Shown piece by piece: positions 5,840 to 10,761 of a DNA stretch of 10,761 nucleotides; the stretch's first letter is position 1, and each line of letters starts with the position of its first letter. Source of the DNA: Synergistaceae bacterium (GTDB lineage: Bacteria; Synergistota; Synergistia; Synergistales; Aminobacteriaceae); assembly GCA_022837505.1 (NCBI GenBank), contig JALHFZ010000063.1, positions 1 through 10,761 of the forward strand, read 5' to 3'. The notes below the pieces were generated by a model. That model was not told where the DNA came from and did no database searches. It saw only the letters and a program-made list of their open reading frames with translations. Made by a program: the position numbers and the translations under genes.

Positions 5840-6625
5840 TCAGGCTTCAAATCCCTTCCGGAAGGCCTCGTAAATGGCCAGAAAGGAGTCAGCTTTCAGA
5901 GAGGCTCCTCCCACAAGGGCGCCGTCGATGTCCTTCTGGCTGAGAAGTTCCCTGGCGTTCGACTCTTTGACGCTGCCTCCGTACAGCACAGGAATGTAAT
6001 CACCTTCACCGAACTTCCTTGCGGCGAGCCTTCTGGCATGGGCGCAGACCTCCTGGGCATCGGAGGGAGTCGCGTTTTTTCCCGTTCCTATGGCCCACAC
6101 CGGCTCGTAAGCCAAAATAAGGCCCTTGCCCTCTGTTCCGTCGAGCCCCTCAAAGGCAGAGCGAAGCTGTTCATCCACAACGGCCATGGTCTCTCCTGCC
6201 TCCCTCTGGGCGAGGGTCTCTCCGAAGCATAAAACCCCCGTAAGGCCGATCTGAAGGGCTTTGTGCAGCTTCTTCGCCACAATTTCATTTTCCTCGCCAA
6301 ATATGTGCCTTCTTTCACTATGTCCGGCAAGGGCAGCAGAAGCCCCTGCCGACGCAGCCATCTTCAGGGAGACCTCTCCGGTAAAGGCCCCGGAATCCTC
6401 GAAATATCCGTCCTGAACTCCCGCCCGCACCATCCCTGCCTTTGAAATGCTGGCAAGGACAGCGGGCAGGGAGATGAAGGGGGGAAAGAGACAGATTTCA
6501 AGATTTTCCTTTGAATAAGCCCCGGGCTCTTTTTTCAGGGCATCAAGGAGTTTTTTGCAGTACTCCTCCGCCTCGGAGGGGATCATATTCATCTTCCAGT
6601 TGCCGTAGAGCCATATTTTCTTCAT
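5840..6625 (-). CDS. tpiA: Triosephosphate isomerase
   Basis: TpiA interconverts dihydroxyacetone phosphate and glyceraldehyde 3-phosphate in glycolysis and gluconeogenesis. The 261-residue product has the complete active site: GNWKMN with Lys11, AGHSERR with His102, AYEPVWAIGTGKNA with Glu174 (loop 6), and the phosphate-binding YGGSVKESNA and GALVGGASL. One strongly conserved spot differs: the family reads AQN before GAFTGE, whereas here it is VQD (residues 70-72), changing the buried Asn to Asp. AAGGGGAG (6633-6640) is 7 bases before the ATG, and the gene begins 16 bases after pgk. It is the last gene of the minus-strand operon, with the bidirectional terminator beyond it. Confidence 0.98.
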   Translation of the reverse strand: MKKIWLYGNWKMNMIPSEAEEYCKKLLDALKKEPGAYSKENLEICLFPPFISLPAVLASISKAGMVRAGVQDGYFEDSGAFTGEVSLKMAASAGASAALAGHSERRHIFGEENEIVAKKLHKALQIGLTGVLCFGETLAQREAGETMAVVDEQLRSAFEGLDGTEGKGLILAYEPVWAIGTGKNATPSDAQEVCAHARRLAARKFGEGDYIPVLYGGSVKESNARELLSQKDIDGALVGGASLKADSFLAIYEAFRKGFEA

Positions 6626-6641
6626 AATTCCACTCCCCTTC

Positions 6642-7835
6642 CTATTCTTTTACGATGAGGGGGGCGATCCCCGGAAGTTCCTTCCCCTCACAGAACTCAA
6701 GGCTCGCTCCCCCGCCGGTGGAGACGTGGGAGACGTCCCCGTCGAAGCCGAGGGCCTTCGCCGCGGAGGCGGTATCTCCTCCTCCGACGACGGTGGTTCC
6801 GCCCTTCCGAGTGCATTCGGCCACACCCTCCGCCACCCCTTTTGTTCCGGAGGCGAAAAGGGGGTTTTCAAAGACCCCCATGGGGCCGTTCCAGAGGATC
6901 GTCCGGGCTTCCCCGGCCTTCCGGGCGAAGAGGCGGGCCGTCTCCGGGCCGATATCAAGGCCCATGAGGTCATCGGGGACCTCCCGGGCGGGGACGGTCC
7001 GGGCTCCCTCCTTTCCGTCCAGGGAGGGGCCGGCTGTCACATCCACGGGGAGGAGCAGCTCCACCCCCGCCGAAGCGGCCCGGGAGAGCATCTCCCGGGC
7101 GAAATCCAGCCGGTCCCTTTCGCAGAGGGATCTGCCTATGCTCCCCCCTTGAGCCTTCAGAAAGGTAAAGGCCATTCCGCCGCCGATGAGGATCGTGTTC
7201 ACCCGGTCGAGGAGGCTCTCAATGACGCCGATTTTGTCCGAGACCTTGGCTCCGCCGAGGATGAGGACGAAGGGGGGTTCCGGGTCCCGGCAGGCCGCGC
7301 CGAGCATCCTGACCTCCTTCTGAAGGAGATCCCCCGCAAAGGAGGGGAGAAATTCCATGACGGCGCTCGTGGAGGCATCAGCCCGATGGGATGCGCTGAA
7401 GGCGTCCATGATGAAGACATCAAAGGGGGCCGCGAGCTCCCGGGCGAAGGACCGGTCGTTCTCCTGCTCTCCGGGATAGAAGCGCAGATTTTCGAGAAGG
7501 AGCAGCTCCCCCTCTTTCAGAGCGGCGAGGGATTCCCTTACCTTCGGTCCGATGCAGTCTCCGCAGAAAACCGTGGGAACGGAGAGGACTTCCTCCACCT
7601 TCGGGGCCACACCCCGGAGGGAGAACTCCTCATCCGGCTTTCCCTTCGGACGGCCCAGATGGGAGGCGAGGACCACCTTCGCTCCGGCCTTCAGAAGCCT
7701 GTCCAGGGTCTTTTCATGGGCCTCTATGCGGGTCGTATCGGAGACCTCACCGTTCTTTCGCGGGACGTTGAAATCCACCCGCACCAGGACCTTTTTTCCC
7801 CTGACGTCCTTTTCATCAAAACCCTTCAGTTTCAT
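6642..7835 (-). CDS. pgk: Phosphoglycerate kinase
   Basis: PGK transfers phosphate between 1,3-bisphosphoglycerate and ADP, reversibly, in glycolysis and gluconeogenesis. The 397-residue product is full length. Substrate-side motifs are VRVDFNVP (18-25), SHLGRPKG (58-65) and LLENLRF (113-119). Nucleotide-side motifs are LGGAKVSDKIGVI (193-205), IGGGMAFTFLKA (217-228), WNGPMGVFE (315-323) and GGGDTASA (351-358). The usual NDAFGTAHRAHAST is MDAFSASHRADAST at 143-156; Asp144 and Arg151 are kept but Asn, Gly and the second His are replaced. The ATG overlaps the whiA stop by ATGA, and AAGGAGAG (7843-7850) is 7 bases upstream, so translation is coupled to whiA. No glyceraldehyde 3-phosphate dehydrogenase gene lies beside it, unlike the common gap-pgk-tpi order. 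Confidence 0.98.
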   Translation of the reverse strand: MKLKGFDEKDVRGKKVLVRVDFNVPRKNGEVSDTTRIEAHEKTLDRLLKAGAKVVLASHLGRPKGKPDEEFSLRGVAPKVEEVLSVPTVFCGDCIGPKVRESLAALKEGELLLLENLRFYPGEQENDRSFARELAAPFDVFIMDAFSASHRADASTSAVMEFLPSFAGDLLQKEVRMLGAACRDPEPPFVLILGGAKVSDKIGVIESLLDRVNTILIGGGMAFTFLKAQGGSIGRSLCERDRLDFAREMLSRAASAGVELLLPVDVTAGPSLDGKEGARTVPAREVPDDLMGLDIGPETARLFARKAGEARTILWNGPMGVFENPLFASGTKGVAEGVAECTRKGGTTVVGGGDTASAAKALGFDGDVSHVSTGGGASLEFCEGKELPGIAPLIVKE

Positions 7836-8818
7836 GCCCTTTCTCTCCTTTCCGTATACTCCCTTTTTCCAGCTCCTCCGGAGATCCTCCGTCTTTCCCC
7901 CGGGGCGCTCCTCCCGGCAGAAAGGGGAGCCGCCAATTCCTCGAGCTTTTTCCAGCGATACTTGACGGTGCTCTTGCTGACGGGAGGGGACTGCATATTT
8001 CCAAGCTCCTCGAGGGTTACGCTCGGATTGTCGATCCGGCAGGAAATGAGCGTCTTCAGTACCTCCGGCAGGCTCCCGTATCCGGGCAGGGCCTGCACCG
8101 CCCGGGCTATCTCCATCTGCCTCGCTGCCGCTTCGAGGCTTTTTCGTATATTCGACGCATCGCAGTTGACGATTTTATTCGCCCAGTCCCTCATGGAGCG
8201 GACGATGGCCTTCTCCTCAAGAAAAAGAGGGGTTTTGACGAGGCCGAAGCGGCTGAGAAGGGTGACAATTTCCTCCTGGTTCCTCAGGGTAAGCTCATAG
8301 CGCCCCGAGACAACCCTCTGGCCCCAGACGACTCCCTCTCTTTTGAGGACGGCGGCCGCCCTGGACTCCGTCCTGCGGTCGGGAAGAAGAAAATTCATAT
8401 AATACCCCGTCTTCGGCAGATAGAGGGATCCGGAGCTCCCCCAGAGCCCCTTGAGCCATTCCCGCTCCTCTCCCCTTCCCTCCTTCCGCCCCTCCCCGCC
8501 GGGAAAAAACAGGGGGATCATCCCTTCAGGAAGGCGGAAAGAGACCCTTCCGCGGAAGGAGGGGGGGATGGTGAGCAGAGACCCGAAGGGGGCCTCTCCG
8601 GCGGCTCCGGAGGCCTCCCAGAGCTTGTTCAGCCGGCGGAAGATCCATAGCCGACCGCTCGAATAGACCCTCCCTCCGGAGGGGTCCCCTTTCCAGAGCA
8701 TTCCGTCGAGAATTCCCCGGATCTCCCCCTTCAGATTTCCCCCTGCAGGGAGGGGGGAGGAAACCCATTCATCCCGCAGAAGGGAGGAAAAGGACTGACC
8801 CGCAGGGTTCCGTGCCAC
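7832..8818 (-). CDS. whiA: WhiA family DNA-binding protein
   Basis: WhiA pairs a degenerate LAGLIDADG homing-endonuclease fold with a C-terminal helix-turn-helix. It regulates sporulation genes in actinomycetes and affects cell division in Bacillus. The 328-residue product is clearest at the C-terminal side: NKIVNCDASNIRKSLEAAARQ (214-234), then LPEVLKTLISCRIDNPSVTLEELGN and the HTH ending SKSTVKYRWKKLEEL (281-295). The central WLKGLWGSSGSLYLPKTGYYMNF (121-143) fits the second LAGLIDADG-like half. The first ~115 residues match the family only weakly beyond SFSSLLRDE, and residues after 300 form an Arg-rich tail. The start is GTG at 8816-8818, with AAGGAGGA (8828-8835) nine bases upstream inside the end of yvcK. 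The gene lies 5 bases after yvcK, in the usual rapZ-yvcK-whiA order. Confidence 0.92.
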   Translation of the reverse strand: MARNPAGQSFSSLLRDEWVSSPLPAGGNLKGEIRGILDGMLWKGDPSGGRVYSSGRLWIFRRLNKLWEASGAAGEAPFGSLLTIPPSFRGRVSFRLPEGMIPLFFPGGEGRKEGRGEEREWLKGLWGSSGSLYLPKTGYYMNFLLPDRRTESRAAAVLKREGVVWGQRVVSGRYELTLRNQEEIVTLLSRFGLVKTPLFLEEKAIVRSMRDWANKIVNCDASNIRKSLEAAARQMEIARAVQALPGYGSLPEVLKTLISCRIDNPSVTLEELGNMQSPPVSKSTVKYRWKKLEELAAPLSAGRSAPGERRRISGGAGKREYTERRERA

Positions 8819-8823
8819 TTTCT

Positions 8824-9945
8824 TCAGTCCTCCTTCAGTTCCCGGCAGAGGCGTATGATAATTTCCGACAGGGCGTGGCCGTCGTGCCTGACGACGGAGT
8901 CATCAATGACCCGTACAAAATTTCCCTTCAGGAGGACACACCCCATGTTTTCGATCTCCTCCCGGTCTGCCTTTTTAAGAAAGAGGGGCTCCGCCCCTTC
9001 CTGGCGGTATTTCTCAAGAAGCTGAGCCGGAATGCTGCCGTCATTCACTACGACATAGTCGGGAAAGGAGCCCATGGCGGAGGCGATCCACTTCACGTGG
9101 TCATATATGGAGAAGCTCTCGGTCTCTCCGGGCTGGGTCATCAGATTCGCGATATAGACCTTGGGTATGGGGCACCGGCGCAGCCGTTCCGCCACGGAGG
9201 GGATGAGAAGGTTCGGCAGGATGCTTGTAAAAAGGCTCCCCGGGCCGAGGACGATGACATCCGCTCCGTCTATGGACCGGAGGACATCCGGAAGGGGTTT
9301 TGCGTCCCCCGGTTCGAGCCATATTTTTTCAATATCCTTTCCCCGCTCCGAAAGGGCGAGTTCTCCCCGGATATTCTCTCCGTCTTTTGTCTCCGCCGCG
9401 AGGACGACCGATTCGGTCGTCACGGGAAGCACCCTTCCCCGGATGGCAAGGAGGTGGTTCATCTCCTCCACGGCGAGGCGAAAATCGCCGAACTGCTCCG
9501 ATATGGCCAGGAGCATGAGGTTACCCAGGTTGTGTCCGGCGAGCCCTCCCCGGTCGAAGCGGAAGTCGAGAAGCTTCTTGAGGGCATTGTCATTCTCCGC
9601 CAGGGCGACGATGCAGTTCCTCACGTCTCCCGGAGGAAGGACCCCCCATTCCTCCCGGAGGCGTCCCGAACTGCCCCCCTCGTCGGTCACCGTCACCACT
9701 GCGACGATATTGCGGGTAAAGCTCTTCAGCCCCCTGAGCAGCGAGGAGAGGCCCGTTCCGCCCCCGATGGCGACGACGAAGGGCCCCATGGACAGACGGT
9801 ACTCTATGGCCCGTTTCATGGCGGTCTTCCCCCACCGGAACTGCCTCGTCCTTCGGGAGAGCCCTCCCCTCTCCCGAAGGAGGAAGAAGAGAAAAAGAAC
9901 CAGCCCGGTGAAGAGCCCCAGTCCGTAGCTGAGAAAAACCTCCAT
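8824..9945 (-). CDS. yvcK: YvcK/CofD-like gluconeogenesis factor with N-terminal membrane anchor
   Basis: YvcK binds UDP-sugars such as UDP-GlcNAc, and in Bacillus and Mycobacterium it is needed for cell shape and growth on gluconeogenic carbon. The product, 373 residues from ATG 9945, has the family motifs: IGGGTG (60-65), TDEGGSSGRLR (87-97), LPPGDVRNC (103-111), HNLGNL (138-143), VLGPGSLFTSILPNLLI (232-248) and NLMTQPGETE (267-276). Residues 4-23 are a hydrophobic membrane segment followed by Arg-rich sequence, so the catalytic-like domain should stay in the cytoplasm tethered to the membrane; the Bacillus protein lacks such an anchor. The start is uncertain. ATG 9945 lies two bases after the rapZ stop, with GGGGTGGTG just before it; GTG codons at 9951 and 9954 are in frame and would overlap rapZ. 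Confidence 0.95.
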   Translation of the reverse strand: MEVFLSYGLGLFTGLVLFLFFLLRERGGLSRRTRQFRWGKTAMKRAIEYRLSMGPFVVAIGGGTGLSSLLRGLKSFTRNIVAVVTVTDEGGSSGRLREEWGVLPPGDVRNCIVALAENDNALKKLLDFRFDRGGLAGHNLGNLMLLAISEQFGDFRLAVEEMNHLLAIRGRVLPVTTESVVLAAETKDGENIRGELALSERGKDIEKIWLEPGDAKPLPDVLRSIDGADVIVLGPGSLFTSILPNLLIPSVAERLRRCPIPKVYIANLMTQPGETESFSIYDHVKWIASAMGSFPDYVVVNDGSIPAQLLEKYRQEGAEPLFLKKADREEIENMGCVLLKGNFVRVIDDSVVRHDGHALSEIIIRLCRELKED

Positions 9946-9947
9946 GG

Positions 9948-10761
9948 TCACCACCCCTGGTCCCGGGTTATATCCCGGTGACGGAGGATGGCCTCTCCCG
10001 GAATGTCTCGGAAATGTTCAAAGAGCCGCTCGGCCACCGCCACGGAACGATGCCGCCCCCCTGTACAGCCGATCCCTATATGGAGGTGGGTCTTTCCAGT
10101 GGCGAGGTAGAGAGGAACTATGGTTTCGAGAAAGGAGAGGAGTTTTTCCCAGAAGCCCTCCGCCCCCTGGGATTGCCAGATATACTCCCGGACTGCCCTG
10201 TCCTTACCGGAGAGAGGCTGGAGGTCCGGGATGTAGAAGGGGTTGGTGAGAAACCGCACGTCAAAGACGAAGTCGCAGTCCGCCGGAGGGCCGTATTTGA
10301 AGCCGAAGGAGGTGAAGATCAGGGAGACTCCGATGGAGGGGTCTCCGAATTCCGAGTTAAGCCTCTTCCGGATATCCCCCATGGAGAGGGCTGACGTGTC
10401 GAAAACCGTATCGGCCATCTCCAGAAGGGGTCTGAGCCTCGTCCGCTCCCTTTCGATGCCGTCCAGGAAGGATCCCCCCCGGGAGAGGGGGTGGCGCCGG
10501 CGGGTTTCCTCGTACCGCCGGAGGAGGACTTCGTCCGACGAATCAAGGTAGAGGATGGACGTCCGGGGGCATTCCATCTTGAGAGCGGCCATGGCCGAGG
10601 GGAAGTCGTCCAGAAGGGAGTCTCCCCGGACGTCCATCACCGCTGCAACTCCGCACTGTACGGCGGCCCTGTGCTTCTCGAGGAGGACAAGGAGCTGGGA
10701 GAGAAGGGCCGGCGGGATATTGTCGATGGCGAACATCCCCTGGTCCTCCAGGATCTTGAGG
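9948..10761 (-). CDS. rapZ: RapZ/YvcJ nucleotide-binding protein, 5' end outside window
   Basis: RapZ is a P-loop protein. In E. coli it is an RNase E adapter controlling GlmS, the enzyme that makes glucosamine 6-phosphate; in Bacillus (YvcJ) it hydrolyses nucleotides. About 270 residues are visible of the usual ~285-290. The frame enters from the window edge (LKILEDQGMF-A-I-DNIPPALL), matching the family segment just after the P-loop, so only the first ~18 residues with the Walker A motif are lost; the Met at 10736 is internal. Later motifs are clear: DSSDEVLLRRYEETRRRHPL, FTSFGFKYGPPADCDFVFDVRFLTNPFYI (in pieces over about 10200-10330) and the C-terminal GCTGGRHRSV, the RNA/ligand-binding signature. 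It leads into yvcK with a 2-base gap or a short overlap, depending on the yvcK start. Confidence 0.96.
   Translation of the reverse strand, partial: LKILEDQGMFAIDNIPPALLSQLLVLLEKHRAAVQCGVAAVMDVRGDSLLDDFPSAMAALKMECPRTSILYLDSSDEVLLRRYEETRRRHPLSRGGSFLDGIERERTRLRPLLEMADTVFDTSALSMGDIRKRLNSEFGDPSIGVSLIFTSFGFKYGPPADCDFVFDVRFLTNPFYIPDLQPLSGKDRAVREYIWQSQGAEGFWEKLLSFLETIVPLYLATGKTHLHIGIGCTGGRHRSVAVAERLFEHFRDIPGEAILRHRDITRDQGW

Noticed and set aside
6726..8300. Long open frame (524 codons) on the plus strand opposite pgk and whiA
   Set aside because: It is antisense to two clear genes, shows no family motif and no proper ribosome binding site, and is explained by the codon bias of GC-rich genes on the other strand.
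8812..9981. Plus-strand open frame of 389 codons opposite yvcK
   Set aside because: It is antisense to a well-supported YvcK protein, with low-complexity His/Arg/Pro-rich translation and no recognisable domain.
1..10761. CRISPR arrays, insertion sequences, phage genes, toxin-antitoxin or defence modules
   Set aside because: I saw no regularly spaced repeats, transposase or integrase motifs, tRNA genes or accessory-type genes; every large frame belongs to a conserved housekeeping family.

Overview
The window is a GC-rich, tightly packed piece of bacterial chromosome carrying core genes and no mobile element, CRISPR array, tRNA or rRNA that I can see. Several features point to a Firmicutes-like or related lineage: a ribosomal protein L27 with an N-terminal extension plus its dedicated Prp protease, the trio rapZ-yvcK-whiA, and a LytR-CpsA-Psr protein beside nadD and rsfS. 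The GC-rich composition, frequent GTG/TTG starts and gene order fit Synergistota best. That placement is inference from gene content and has not been tested by a search.

Plus-strand half (1-5709). The window opens inside recN (DNA repair ATPase; only the C-terminal part is present). A near-consensus sigma70 promoter (765-793) follows and drives rplU-prp-rpmA: ribosomal protein L21, the cysteine protease Prp, and L27. The L27 here carries the FFA-type leader that Prp removes. A 171-base gap then precedes obgE. It holds a candidate terminator and a long two-part hairpin with a T-tract. A 13-codon reading frame with its own ribosome binding site runs through the 3' arms of that hairpin. After it come obgE (ribosome-assembly GTPase), nadD (NAD synthesis), an LCP-family cell-envelope protein and rsfS (ribosome silencing factor), closely spaced and probably one operon.

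Convergence point (5710-5839). An 18-bp perfect hairpin flanked by A and T tracts acts in both directions and ends both the plus-strand and minus-strand operons.

Minus-strand half (10761-5840). Transcription runs rapZ (5' end outside the window), yvcK, whiA, pgk, tpiA. Stops and starts overlap or lie within 16 bases, so the five genes look like one translationally coupled operon. It joins the conserved RapZ/YvcK/WhiA module to two enzymes of lower glycolysis/gluconeogenesis.

The clearest undescribed signal is the 1856-1954 leader before obgE, which has the layout of a leader-peptide attenuator controlling a ribosome-assembly gene. The rest is well-known housekeeping content, with some unusual residues and start sites that I list.
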